Positions 9,426 to 17,507 of a DNA stretch of 64,000 bases are shown piece by piece. Made by a program: the position numbers and the translations under genes. Positions within the stretch are counted from its first letter, which is position 1. Each line of letters starts with the position of its first letter. Source of the DNA: Halomonas sp. MCCC 1A13316 (GTDB taxonomy: Bacteria > Pseudomonadota > Gammaproteobacteria > Pseudomonadales > Halomonadaceae). The stretch spans positions 1,798,001-1,862,000 of the forward strand of contig NZ_CP053382.1 of assembly GCF_014931605.1 (NCBI RefSeq), in the 5' to 3' direction. Under the pieces are notes generated by a model that was not told the origin of the DNA, did no database searches, and saw only the letters and a program-made list of their open reading frames with translations.

Positions 9426-10510
9426 TGGGTAGGAGATTGGCACGCGCGCTGATGCTGGCGGCCATGGCGGTACCGTCGTTGGCCGCTGCCCAGCCCGGCT
9501 GGGCGGAGAATGTCGAGGCCTGGGTGGATCCGCCCTGGGGGGAACGCCTGGAAGCCAGGCTGGCGCTGCTCGAAGCCGGTTTCGACGGCGAACTCGGGGT
9601 GCACGTGCGTGATCTCCAAACGGGGGCGCGCTACGGCTGGCGCGACGAAGAATTCTGGTACCTGGCCTCGCTGGTCAAGGTGCTGGTGGCAATCGAGCTG
9701 ATGGACCGGGTCGAAGTCGGGGATACGGCGTTGGAGGAGCGCCTGACGCTCGCACGTAGCGACTATGTCGACGGTGCCGGATCCACCAACTGGGCAACGC
9801 CGGGTAGCACACTCACGCTGCGTCAGTTGCTGGAATCGATGCTGGTCTTCAGCGACAACACCGCAAGCGACATGCTGATGCGACATCTGGGGCTGGAAAG
9901 GATCAATGAACGGGCGCGCAGCCTCACGCCAGCTGGCGAAATGGGACCGATCACTACCCTGGTCGACGTGCGTCGTCATGCCTACTCCAACCTTCATCCG
10001 GAAGCCTTCGGCCTGAGCGGCATGGATTTCATCGAGCTGCGCAAGCGCAGTGGCGCGAGTGAACGGCTGGCATGGTTCCTTCGACGTCTCGACCTGATCC
10101 CGCAAGAGCTGCTGACGCCGAGTATCGACGAGGCTTTCCGGCGCTATTACGCCACCGAACTCAACAGCGGTCGGCTCGACGCCTTCGCCGATGTGCTCGC
10201 AGCACTGGCTTTGGGCAGGGCGCTCGGACCGGGTGTCACCGCCGAGCTGCTCGCGGTAATGTCACGTACCACCAGTGGAGAGCGGCGGCTCGGGGCCGGC
10301 CTGGGGCGCGACATCCGCCTGGCCCACAAGACCGGCACCCAGCATCGGCTCGCTTGCGATGCAGGCATCGCCACGCAGGGGCAGGGCGATAACGCCCGCC
10401 GCGTGGTGATCGTGGCCTGTGTGCGCGGCGAGCTCGACTTGGTCCGCAACGAGCAGATGCTGGCTGCGGTGGGCCGCGCCGTAAGGGAGGCAGGAGCGTT
10501 CGGGAATTGA
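9425..10510 (+). CDS. Serine hydrolase with class A beta-lactamase fold
   Basis: 361 residues with a Sec signal peptide (cut after about residue 22, LAAAQ). The three penicillin-recognising motifs are in order: SLVK at 82-85 (nucleophile Ser82, Lys85), SDN at 143-145 and KTG at 302-304. The omega-loop signature of true class A enzymes (ExxLN) is not recognisable: the only ELN is in ATELN at 243-247, with Ala where the deacylating Glu should be, and it lies about 60 residues further from SDN than usual. A peptidoglycan or other hydrolase acting in the periplasm is more likely than an efficient beta-lactamase. Start overlaps the preceding stop by one base. Confidence 0.75.
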   Translation: MGRRLARALMLAAMAVPSLAAAQPGWAENVEAWVDPPWGERLEARLALLEAGFDGELGVHVRDLQTGARYGWRDEEFWYLASLVKVLVAIELMDRVEVGDTALEERLTLARSDYVDGAGSTNWATPGSTLTLRQLLESMLVFSDNTASDMLMRHLGLERINERARSLTPAGEMGPITTLVDVRRHAYSNLHPEAFGLSGMDFIELRKRSGASERLAWFLRRLDLIPQELLTPSIDEAFRRYYATELNSGRLDAFADVLAALALGRALGPGVTAELLAVMSRTTSGERRLGAGLGRDIRLAHKTGTQHRLACDAGIATQGQGDNARRVVIVACVRGELDLVRNEQMLAAVGRAVREAGAFGN

Positions 10511-10542
10511 ACGGAACTGGTTCAAGCGGGATGGCAAGCTGA

Positions 10543-10561
10543 TTATACGACCAACGTATAA
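10543..10561. promoter_or_regulatory. 19-bp palindrome upstream of the gluconate operon
   Basis: TTATACG and CGTATAA flank a 5-base centre (ACCAA). It lies 22 bp before the putative -35 box of dctP and 33 bp after the serine hydrolase stop. No T-run follows, so it looks more like an activator or operator site than a terminator. Confidence 0.45.
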
Positions 10562-10582
10562 CTGCCGTTGCCGTGTTCGAGA

Positions 10583-10611
10583 TTGACAGCCCAGCGGCGC
10601 ATGTCTAGCCT
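10583..10611 (+). promoter_or_regulatory. Putative sigma-70 promoter of dctPQM-gntK
   Basis: A perfect -35 hexamer TTGACA at 10583-10588 is followed 17 bases later by a weak -10 (TAGCCT). The GntR operator begins about 11 bases after it, the right position for repression at the start site. The -10 match is poor. Confidence 0.4.
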
Positions 10612-10622
10612 TCAAACATCGG

Positions 10623-10637
10623 ATGTTACCGGTAACA
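10623..10637. promoter_or_regulatory. GntR (gluconate repressor) operator
   Basis: The perfect 14-bp palindrome TGTTACCGGTAACA (10624-10637), preceded by A, matches the Escherichia coli GntR operator form ATGTTA-N4-TAACAT. It sits about 94 bases before the dctP start. A clear GntR orthologue is encoded at 14402-15397, so the operon is probably repressed by GntR and induced by gluconate. Confidence 0.8.
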
Positions 10638-10730
10638 ATCTGCCGGCATTCGACCCCCGAAAGGCTTCCATGCCGTCGGGGAGACGCGACGATGTGCCAA
10701 CTCACAACGATAAATCGACTGGAGTCCGCC

Positions 10731-11807
10731 ATGACCGCCATCTGGCGCAACACCCTCACGCTAGCCGGTGCTGCTACCCTTTCCCTGGGCATTGCCTATG
10801 CTCAGAGCCCCGACCTTTCCGATCCGCCTGCCATCGATGGCGAGGTAGTGGGCGACCACGGCAGCCATACCCTGCGCATGGGTATCGGCTTGGCCGAGAG
10901 TTCGCCGCAGTACCTCTCCAGCCAGTACTTTGCCGATATTCTCGAGCAGCGCACCGATGGGCGCATTACTGTCGATATCTTCCCCAACAGCCAGTTGGGT
11001 GATGATGTGCAAATGATGGAAATGCTCCAGACCGGTTCGCTGGACATGACCTATCCCTCATCATCGCCGGCAACTACCTATGTCGAGGAACTGGCGGTGT
11101 TCGACTTGCCCTTCCTGTTGCCGAATCGGGAGGCGGCCGTTGCCGTCATGCAGAGCGATACCGCCCAGCAGATGCTCGACGGTTTCGAAGGTTCCGGTAT
11201 CAAGGCTCTGGCCTTTTCCGAGAACGGCTACCGCCAGCTCTCCAACAGCGCACGCCCGGTAGAATCGCCCGAAGATGTGGCCGGCCTCGACGTGAGTGGG
11301 CTGACCATTCGTACCATGGAGAACCCGGTTCACCTGTCGATCTGGAAAACTTTGGGCGCGAACCCCACGCCGATGGCGTTCGGTGAGCTGTTCTCGGCCA
11401 TGGAGCAGGGGGTCGTGGATGGTCAGGAGAACCCCTGGAGCACCATTCTTACCTCCAACTTCCACGAAGTGCAGGACTACGGTTCCGAAACACGCCACGT
11501 CTACACCCCGTTCATCATGATGATCTCCGAGCGTACCTGGGAGCGCATGGCGCCCGAGTATCAAGAACTGGTGCAGGAAGCGGCGCGTAAGTCGGCCGAG
11601 TACGAGATCCAGCTGGCTACCGAGTATGACGACTGGTCGCGCGAGCAACTCGAAGAGAAGGGCATGCAGATCACCCGTCTCGACGACGAGCAGATCGCCG
11701 CTTTCCAGGAAGCCGTGCAGCCGGTTTACGACGAATGGTCTCCCAAGATCGGTGAAGACCTGATCGCCGAGATCCAGGGAATCGTCGACTCCTCCTCCAG
11801 CCAGTAA
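10731..11807 (+). CDS. dctP: TRAP transporter substrate-binding protein (DctP family), probably for gluconate
   Basis: 358 residues from the ATG that follows GGAG; the longer frame upstream lacks a signal peptide at its start. Signal peptide to about residue 24 (IAYAQ). The mature protein has DctP features: the RMGIGLAESSPQ opening, DILEQRTDGRITVDIFPNSQLGDD, and the arginine-containing region TIRTMENPVHLSIWKTLGANPTPM, where the conserved Arg usually binds a substrate carboxylate. It binds ligand in the periplasm and delivers it to DctQM. Linkage to gluconokinase and GntR suggests gluconate or a related sugar acid; this is inference from context. Confidence 0.9.
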   Translation: MTAIWRNTLTLAGAATLSLGIAYAQSPDLSDPPAIDGEVVGDHGSHTLRMGIGLAESSPQYLSSQYFADILEQRTDGRITVDIFPNSQLGDDVQMMEMLQTGSLDMTYPSSSPATTYVEELAVFDLPFLLPNREAAVAVMQSDTAQQMLDGFEGSGIKALAFSENGYRQLSNSARPVESPEDVAGLDVSGLTIRTMENPVHLSIWKTLGANPTPMAFGELFSAMEQGVVDGQENPWSTILTSNFHEVQDYGSETRHVYTPFIMMISERTWERMAPEYQELVQEAARKSAEYEIQLATEYDDWSREQLEEKGMQITRLDDEQIAAFQEAVQPVYDEWSPKIGEDLIAEIQGIVDSSSSQ

Positions 11808-11830
11808 TCCTTCCCTCAGACCGATATGGC

Positions 11831-11856
11831 AGGGCAGGGGGGCTTCCCCTTGCCCT
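11831..11856 (+). promoter_or_regulatory. Intercistronic hairpin between dctP and dctQ
   Basis: AGGGCAGGGG at 11831-11840 pairs with CCCCTTGCCCT at 11846-11856 (one bulge, 5-base loop). With no T-run, it probably stabilises the upstream message or attenuates, so the binding protein is made in excess over the membrane parts. Confidence 0.6.
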
Positions 11857-11870
11857 GCGCGGAGCGCTGC

Positions 11871-12461
11871 ATGACCACGCCCAATCAACCTCCGGCCGAT
11901 CCCGGCGCTTATCTCGACGACCCCAATCGTGAACCACTGGAACTCGACGTCGAGGGCCGCCGTGGTCCGGCGGCCTTTCGCTGGCTGACCATGGCCATGG
12001 AGCACCTGATCGCTGTGATTCTGGTGGCCCTGATTGTCTCGGTATCGGCCAATGTCATCGGCCGTTCGATGTTCAACCGCTCGTTGCCATGGGCCGACGA
12101 ACTGGCACGCATGCTGTTCATCTGGCTGATCTTCATCGGTGCCGCGGCGGCCTTTGCCCGCTATGAGCACATCGCAGTGGATTTCCTGGTGCGACGGCTC
12201 AAGCCGCGTGCCGCCTATGCCCTTTTTCTGCTCCAGCACCTGATCATCGCTTCCCTGATGAGCATCATCATCTGGGGTGGCTACTTGGTGATGTCACGCT
12301 CCACCGGCCGTACCGCCATCCTCGGTGTACCGTGGAATCTGATCAATGTCTCCCTGGTGCTGTGTTCGCTGTTCATCGTTGCGGTGGCCCTGTGGCGCGC
12401 CTGGCTATGCCTGCGTTTCATCCGCGACCCTCAAGCCGCCGTTCGGCAAGCGGGAGACTGA
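11871..12461 (+). CDS. dctQ: TRAP transporter small membrane subunit
   Basis: 196 residues from the ATG preceded by GGAG; a hydrophilic N-terminal tail of about 45 residues precedes four hydrophobic segments (about 47-70, 85-105, 125-150 and 165-185). DctQ family features include VIGRSMFNRSLPWADELARMLF and FARYEHIAVDFL. It pairs with DctM in the inner membrane to form the sodium-driven transporter. The next gene starts three bases after its stop. Confidence 0.88.
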   Translation: MTTPNQPPADPGAYLDDPNREPLELDVEGRRGPAAFRWLTMAMEHLIAVILVALIVSVSANVIGRSMFNRSLPWADELARMLFIWLIFIGAAAAFARYEHIAVDFLVRRLKPRAAYALFLLQHLIIASLMSIIIWGGYLVMSRSTGRTAILGVPWNLINVSLVLCSLFIVAVALWRAWLCLRFIRDPQAAVRQAGD

Positions 12462-12464
12462 CCC

Positions 12465-13748
12465 ATGCTGTGGATTTTCCTTGCCATCCTGTTCGCGTCC
12501 ATCATCATCGGGCTGCCTATCGCCTTCGGCCTTGGCATCGCTGCGGTAGTGATGGCGGTGCTCTCCGACATTCCGCTGTCGATCCTGATCGAGCAGTCGA
12601 TTCGTGGCGTGAACAATTTCCCGCTGCTGGCCATCCCCTTCTTCATCCTGGTGGGCGAGGTGATGAGCAACGGCGGTATCGCCCGCCGACTGATGGAACT
12701 CGCCGGCGCGCTGGTCGGCTTCATGCGTGGCGGGCTCGGTCAGGTGGCGATTACCGGCTCGATGTTCTTCGGTGGCATCAGCGGCTCGGCGGTAGCCGAT
12801 ACCGCCGCCACCGGGGCGATGATGATCCCGTCGATGAAGCAGCAGGGGTATTCCGCCCCGCATGCCACCGCGATCAATACCGTTTCCTCGGTGATCGGTA
12901 TCATCATTCCACCTTCAATCCCGCTGATCCTGTTCGGCATCGTCACGGAAACTTCGATCAGCCGCCTGTTCATCGCCGGCATCGTTCCGGGCCTGCTGAT
13001 CGGCTTTGCGCTCATGGTGACCACCTTCATCATGGCCAGCATCGAGCACGCCGGGCAGACTCGCAAATTCGAACTGGGTCGCCTGTGGCAGGCGTTCAAG
13101 GCCGCCTGGCTGGCACTGGTGCTGCCGGTGATCGTGATCGGCGGCATTCTCGGCGGGGTGTTCACCGCCACCGAGGCAGCCGTGGCGGCACTGCTCTATT
13201 CACTGTTCATTTCGCTGGCGGTGTACCGCGAATTCCACCCCCGCGAGCTGTGGGGCATGTTGATTCGCACCGCACGGTTGACCGGCATGGTGCTGCTGCT
13301 GCTGGCGTTCGCTACCGTCATAGCCTGGTTCCTAACCATCAACATGGTGCCGCAGACCCTGGTACGCCAAGTGCAGGCGATCACCCAGGAGCCATTCTGG
13401 CTGTTGATGATCGTGGCCGGCCTGCTATTGCTGGTGGGCTTCGTGATGGACCTGACCCCGGCGATGGTGATCATGGCGCCGATGCTGACGCCGATCGTCA
13501 CCTCGGTGGGGGTCGACCCGGTCTACTTCGGCGTGCTGATGGCCTTCATCCTCGGTATCGGCCTGCTGACGCCGCCAGTGGGGACCTGCCTCTATGTGGG
13601 CTGTGGTGTCGGTCGGGTCAGCATGGAGCAATTGGTCAGGGCAATGCTGCCGTACTATGCCGCATTGCTGGTGGTACTGGTGGTGTTGATCGCCTTCCCC
13701 GGGATCGTGACCTGGCTGCCCGATATGGCCGCAGTCCGTGGAAACTGA
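12465..13748 (+). CDS. dctM: TRAP transporter large permease subunit
   Basis: 427 residues, around a dozen membrane segments, standard length for DctM. Signature stretches are present: GLPIAFGLGIAAVVM, NNFPLLAIPFFILVGEVM, GISGSAVADTAATG and PPSIPLILFGIVTETS, and the C-terminal LGIGLLTPPVGTCLYVG. It is the ion-coupled translocation channel that works with DctQ and the DctP binding protein. Gluconokinase follows within 28 bases, consistent with uptake and phosphorylation in one transcript. Confidence 0.92.
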   Translation: MLWIFLAILFASIIIGLPIAFGLGIAAVVMAVLSDIPLSILIEQSIRGVNNFPLLAIPFFILVGEVMSNGGIARRLMELAGALVGFMRGGLGQVAITGSMFFGGISGSAVADTAATGAMMIPSMKQQGYSAPHATAINTVSSVIGIIIPPSIPLILFGIVTETSISRLFIAGIVPGLLIGFALMVTTFIMASIEHAGQTRKFELGRLWQAFKAAWLALVLPVIVIGGILGGVFTATEAAVAALLYSLFISLAVYREFHPRELWGMLIRTARLTGMVLLLLAFATVIAWFLTINMVPQTLVRQVQAITQEPFWLLMIVAGLLLLVGFVMDLTPAMVIMAPMLTPIVTSVGVDPVYFGVLMAFILGIGLLTPPVGTCLYVGCGVGRVSMEQLVRAMLPYYAALLVVLVVLIAFPGIVTWLPDMAAVRGN

Positions 13749-13775
13749 GTGCGGCAACTGACAACCGGAGGTCAC

Positions 13776-14294
13776 GTGAAGGATGGCACACACCGCATCG
13801 TGGTGATGGGAGTGTCGGGCTCGGGCAAGTCGCACATTGGCGCCTTGCTCGCCAGCCGACTGGGCGTCGCCTTCATCGATGGCGACGACTACCATTCGCC
13901 GGCCAACGTCGACAAGATGGCCAACGGTATCCCGCTCGACGACGACGATCGCCGCGAGTGGCTGGAAACCCTGGCGGGATTGATCGGCGATCACCGACGG
14001 CGCGATGCCTCACTGGTGCTGGCCTGCTCTGCGCTCAAGCAGCGCTACCGCGAACTTCTGCGGCGCGGCGACTCCGAGCTCGCCTTCCTGTTTCTCGAAG
14101 GGCGGCGCGATGAGTTGCGCCAACGCCTGGCCGCGCGGGAGGAGCACTTCTTTCGCGGCGAGGCGATGCTCGATAGTCAGCTCCGCGACCTCGAGCCTCC
14201 AGGTGAGGCCGAGGCCGTGGTGTGCAGCATCTCCGATACGCCCGAGGCGATTGTCGAAAATTTCCTGGAAGCCTTGCCGGATATTCGCCGGTGA
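13776..14294 (+). CDS. gntK: Gluconokinase
   Basis: 172 residues starting at GTG after a strong GGAGGT; the frame extends nine codons further up without a ribosome site. The P-loop MGVSGSGKS occurs at residues 11-19, followed by DGDDYHSPANVDKMANGIPLDDDDR, which is diagnostic for GntK, and ACSALKQRYR. It phosphorylates gluconate with ATP to 6-phosphogluconate, feeding the Entner-Doudoroff or pentose phosphate path. Length matches the family. Confidence 0.92.
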   Translation: MKDGTHRIVVMGVSGSGKSHIGALLASRLGVAFIDGDDYHSPANVDKMANGIPLDDDDRREWLETLAGLIGDHRRRDASLVLACSALKQRYRELLRRGDSELAFLFLEGRRDELRQRLAAREEHFFRGEAMLDSQLRDLEPPGEAEAVVCSISDTPEAIVENFLEALPDIRR

Positions 14295-14401
14295 TCCCTG
14301 AGCCTTGAGATAGCGTCAACGGCACGGGCGCGGCGACTCCGGTATCATGTTGGCGGGTGCCATTGGCACGCGCCAGTATTATCAGCCGCCAGTGGGGCAC
14401 C

Positions 14402-15397
14402 GTGAAGAAGAAACGACCGACACTGCAGGACATCGCCGACCGGGTCGGGGCGACCAAGATGACCGTGAGTCGCTGCCTGCGCGACCCCACGACCGTATCG
14501 GAAGGCCTGCGCGAGCGTATCTTCAGCGTGGCGGAGCAGGTCGGTTACATTCCCAACCGAGCCCCCGATCTCCTTTCGCGCGCCACGAGTCACTCAATCG
14601 GCCTGCTGGTGCCCTCACTGACCAATCAGGTATTCGCTGACGTGCTGGTGGGCATCGAGGAGGTTACCGAGCCGCTGGGCTATCACCTGATGCTTTCGCA
14701 CTACGGCTACAGCCAGGATCTGGAAGAGCGCAGCCTGGCCTCGCTGCTTTCCTATAACGTCGATGGCGTTATCCTTTCCGACAGTTACCACACGGCGCGT
14801 ACCTGCCGAATGCTCGAAACGGCTGGCATTCCTATCGTAGAGATCATGGATTCGCTGACCCCGCCACTGCAGCAGTCTATCGGCTTCGACAATGTACGTG
14901 CCGCCCACGATATGGTCAGCGAAATGATCCGCCGTGGCCGGCGTCGGATCGCCTACCTCGCCGTGCGTCTCGACTCGCGAACCCGGCAGCGCGAGCAGGG
15001 TTACCGCCAGGCCATGGAGGAGCAAGGACTGGTGCCGCTGAGTTTGCAGCGCAGCCAGCGCTCCTCCTACTCTGTTGGGGCTGCGCTGTTAGGCGAGATT
15101 CTCGCGCAGCACCCCGATACCGACGGCATCTTTTGTACCAATGACGACGTCGCGGTGGGGGCCTACTTCGAATGCCTGCGGCGTGGTGTCAAAGTGCCTG
15201 AGCAGATGGCCATCGCCGGCTTTCACGGCCATGACGTAGGGCAGGTGATGACGCCGAGGCTGGCCAGCGTGGTTACCCCACGCCAGGCAATCGGCAGACG
15301 TGCCGCGAGCGAGCTGCTTCGGCGTATCCAGGGCGGAGCATTGGAAGAGCCGGTCATAGATCTGGGCTATACCATCGAGCCTGGCATGACGCTTTGA
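14402..15397 (+). CDS. gntR: LacI-family gluconate repressor
   Basis: 331 residues from a GTG start. The N-terminus (KKKRPTLQDIADRVGATKM then TVSRCLRDP) is nearly that of Escherichia coli GntR, including the helix-turn-helix and the hinge ending IPNRAPDLLS. The effector domain keeps GVLLPSLTNQVF-type sequence, GVFCTNDDLAVGA-type sequence (here GIFCTNDDVAVGA) and AIAGFHGHDVGQVM. It should bind the palindrome at 10623-10637 and release on gluconate. It is transcribed in the same direction as the transporter, about 107 bases after gntK. Confidence 0.92.
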   Translation: MKKKRPTLQDIADRVGATKMTVSRCLRDPTTVSEGLRERIFSVAEQVGYIPNRAPDLLSRATSHSIGLLVPSLTNQVFADVLVGIEEVTEPLGYHLMLSHYGYSQDLEERSLASLLSYNVDGVILSDSYHTARTCRMLETAGIPIVEIMDSLTPPLQQSIGFDNVRAAHDMVSEMIRRGRRRIAYLAVRLDSRTRQREQGYRQAMEEQGLVPLSLQRSQRSSYSVGAALLGEILAQHPDTDGIFCTNDDVAVGAYFECLRRGVKVPEQMAIAGFHGHDVGQVMTPRLASVVTPRQAIGRRAASELLRRIQGGALEEPVIDLGYTIEPGMTL

Positions 15398-15458
15398 TGT
15401 GCCTGCAGCGGGCTGTAGACGATTATAGCGCTAGCCAGTGGCACGTAGGCAGGCAAGC

Positions 15459-15953
15459 TCAAGTGGCGTTAGATTCGTCGCTGCCGTTTGCTATGGTTTC
15501 TTCGCGCTGCGTTTCGTATCGAGAGGCTTGCTCGGCCGGCTGGCGCGCCATCAACGTGATCTCGACATTGGCACCGCCGCTCAGGCGCGGTGACTCGGTG
15601 CAGGTGCGTGCTGGGTAGCTGTGGTTCTCGAAGAACTCGGCGTAGGCGGCGTCCATGGTGTGGATGGTGTCTAGATTGGTCAGATGAATGTCCACGCGTA
15701 CCACTTCCGCCATCGAGGCACCGGCGTATTCCAGCATGCGCGAAAGTCGGCGCATCACCCAGCGTGTCTCCTCGGCGATGTCGCCGAGTACGGCCTCACC
15801 GCCTTGGATGTCGGTCACCGTCAAGCCGGAAAGAAAGAGGTAATGGCCATCCATCGCGATGTGACTGCCCGGGAAGACCGGAACGGCAAGCGTCGGATCG
15901 TTGAGGAAGCGATGCATAGCGGCTGGGCCTCGTTGGGTTGTCGTCTCATTCAT
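15459..15953 (-). CDS. RidA/YjgF family protein
   Basis: 164 residues of the RidA (YER057c/UK114) fold, with the family segments LFLSGLTVTD, EETRWVMRRLSRMLEYAGASMAEVVRVDIHL and PARTCTESPRLSGGANVEI. The arginine in PART, equivalent to the residue that binds the carboxylate in RidA enamine deaminases, is present; the last residues extend about 25 beyond the usual end. It may hydrolyse reactive enamines or belong to a pathway-specific subfamily. It converges with gntR and diverges from the MaoC-Pta fusion. Confidence 0.8.
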   Translation of the reverse strand: MNETTTQRGPAAMHRFLNDPTLAVPVFPGSHIAMDGHYLFLSGLTVTDIQGGEAVLGDIAEETRWVMRRLSRMLEYAGASMAEVVRVDIHLTNLDTIHTMDAAYAEFFENHSYPARTCTESPRLSGGANVEITLMARQPAEQASRYETQREETIANGSDESNAT

Positions 15954-15975
15954 TGTGGCGTCTCGCTCAAGGGGT

Positions 15976-15987
15976 GCAAGCGCTTGC
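15976..15987. promoter_or_regulatory. LacI-type palindrome between ridA and the MaoC-Pta gene
   Basis: The 12-bp perfect palindrome GCAAGCGCTTGC, with a central CG as in LacI-family operators (PurR-like GCAAACGTTTGC differs at two symmetric bases), lies 23-34 bases upstream of the RidA start in a 132-bp divergent gap. It could be chance in GC-rich DNA. Confidence 0.3.
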
Positions 15988-16085
15988 CTTCGTCGGGAGC
16001 GTATCCGATGCTATCGGCTGAGGTTTGTTGCGTTGCAGTATTCGACGCCGCTCGATCCATCTCACTATCGATCAAGGCTTAGCGC

Positions 16086-17507
16086 ATGGACAGTCAAGGG
16101 CAGGGGACGGATAACGGCCATATAGAAAACAGGACCTTCGACGAGATACGGGTTGGTGATTCGGCATCGCTCGAGAAGCGGCTGACCCTCGACGACATCA
16201 AGCTCTTCGCGATCATGTCGGGCGATATCAATCCGGCTCACCTGGACGACGACTTCGCCAAGAGCACCCGCTTCCAGGAGGTCGTGGCCCACGGCATGTG
16301 GGGCGGGGCGCTGATATCCACCGTGCTGGGTACCGAGTTGCCCGGGCCGGGCACCATCTACCTGGGCCAGACCCTGCGCTTTCGCAAACCGGTGCGTCTC
16401 GGCGACGTGCTGCGAGTCAGCGTACGCGCCCAGCGCAAGGATGATCAGCACAAGCGCATCACCTTCGAATGCCTGTGCACTAACCAGAACGGTGAAACCG
16501 TCATCGAGGGCGAGGCAGAAGTGCAGGCGCCCACCGAGAAGGTGAGCCGGCCGCGCGCCGTGCTGCCGCGGATACGGCTTGCCGAGCGGGCACGCCTGCA
16601 CGAGATGCTCAGCGCCGCCGAGCATCCCGCACCGGTGAGCATGGCGGTGGTACACCCGGTAGACGAGGCCTCGATCATGGGGGCCTATGAATCGGCGCGC
16701 CAAGGGCTGATCCGCCCGGTGCTGGTGGGCCCGAAAGCCAGGGTGCAAGCTGCCGCCGAAGCCGCCGGAATCGATATTGCCGAGTTCGAACTCATCGACG
16801 TGCCGCACAGCCATGCTGCGGCCGCCGAGGCCGTGGCACTGACTCGTGCCGGGCGGGTAGAGGCGCTGATGAAGGGAGCGCTGCATACCGAAGAGCTGCT
16901 GCACGAAGTGGTCAAGCGCGACACCGGCTTGCGCACCGAGCGCTGTCTGAGCCACGTGATGGCCTTCGACGTGCCAACCTATCCTCGGCCGCTGTTCATT
17001 ACCGACGCGGCAATCAATATCTACCCGACCCTTGGCGACAAGAAGGACATCATACAGAACGCCATCGAGCTGGCTCATGCGGTAGGCAACGAGTTGCCCA
17101 AGGTGGCGATCCTCTCGGCGGTGGAAACCGTCAATCCCAAGATCGCCTCGACCGTGGAGGCCGCCGCGTTGTGCAAGATGGCCGAGCGCGGGCAGATTCA
17201 CGGCGGCGTGCTCGACGGCCCGCTGGCCTTCGACAATGCCGTTTCCGAAGCAGCTGCCGCAGCCAAGGGCATCGTATCGCCGGTGGCGGGTCGGGCCGAT
17301 ATCCTGGTGGCGCCGGACCTGGAATCGGCCAACATGCTGATGAAGCAGCTCACCTACCTGGCCGACGCCACCGGGGCCGGGCTGGTGCTGGGGGCACGGG
17401 TGCCCATCGTGTTGACCAGCCGTGCCGACGATGCCATTACGCGCATGGCCTCCTGCGCCTTGGCGCTGCTGGTGGCGGAGCAGCAGAAGAAGGCCGGGTG
17501 GTCATGA
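16086..17507 (+). CDS. MaoC dehydratase domain fused to phosphate acetyl/butyryltransferase
   Basis: 473 residues in two parts. Residues about 12-150 are a hotdog-fold MaoC-like hydratase (SGDINPAHLDDDFAKSTRF, the conserved Asp/His signature, and VAHGMWGGALIS). Residues about 170-470 are the phosphotransacylase domain (PVDEASIMGAYESARQGLI near the start, LMKGALHTEELL, GGVLDGPLAFDNAVS, ILVAPDLESANMLMKQL). The second domain exchanges acyl-CoA and acyl-phosphate. The acetate kinase start overlaps its stop by four bases, so the pair can convert acyl-CoA to acid plus ATP, or the reverse. Whether acetyl or a longer acyl is used is unclear. Confidence 0.85.
   Translation: MDSQGQGTDNGHIENRTFDEIRVGDSASLEKRLTLDDIKLFAIMSGDINPAHLDDDFAKSTRFQEVVAHGMWGGALISTVLGTELPGPGTIYLGQTLRFRKPVRLGDVLRVSVRAQRKDDQHKRITFECLCTNQNGETVIEGEAEVQAPTEKVSRPRAVLPRIRLAERARLHEMLSAAEHPAPVSMAVVHPVDEASIMGAYESARQGLIRPVLVGPKARVQAAAEAAGIDIAEFELIDVPHSHAAAAEAVALTRAGRVEALMKGALHTEELLHEVVKRDTGLRTERCLSHVMAFDVPTYPRPLFITDAAINIYPTLGDKKDIIQNAIELAHAVGNELPKVAILSAVETVNPKIASTVEAAALCKMAERGQIHGGVLDGPLAFDNAVSEAAAAAKGIVSPVAGRADILVAPDLESANMLMKQLTYLADATGAGLVLGARVPIVLTSRADDAITRMASCALALLVAEQQKKAGWS

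Noticed and set aside
12332..14113. 593-residue frame over dctM and gntK
   Set aside because: It is a shadow of real genes in another frame: dctM and gntK have full family motifs and proper starts, while this frame has none.
16065..17201. 378-residue minus-strand frame opposite the MaoC-Pta gene
   Set aside because: Antisense shadow without family features.
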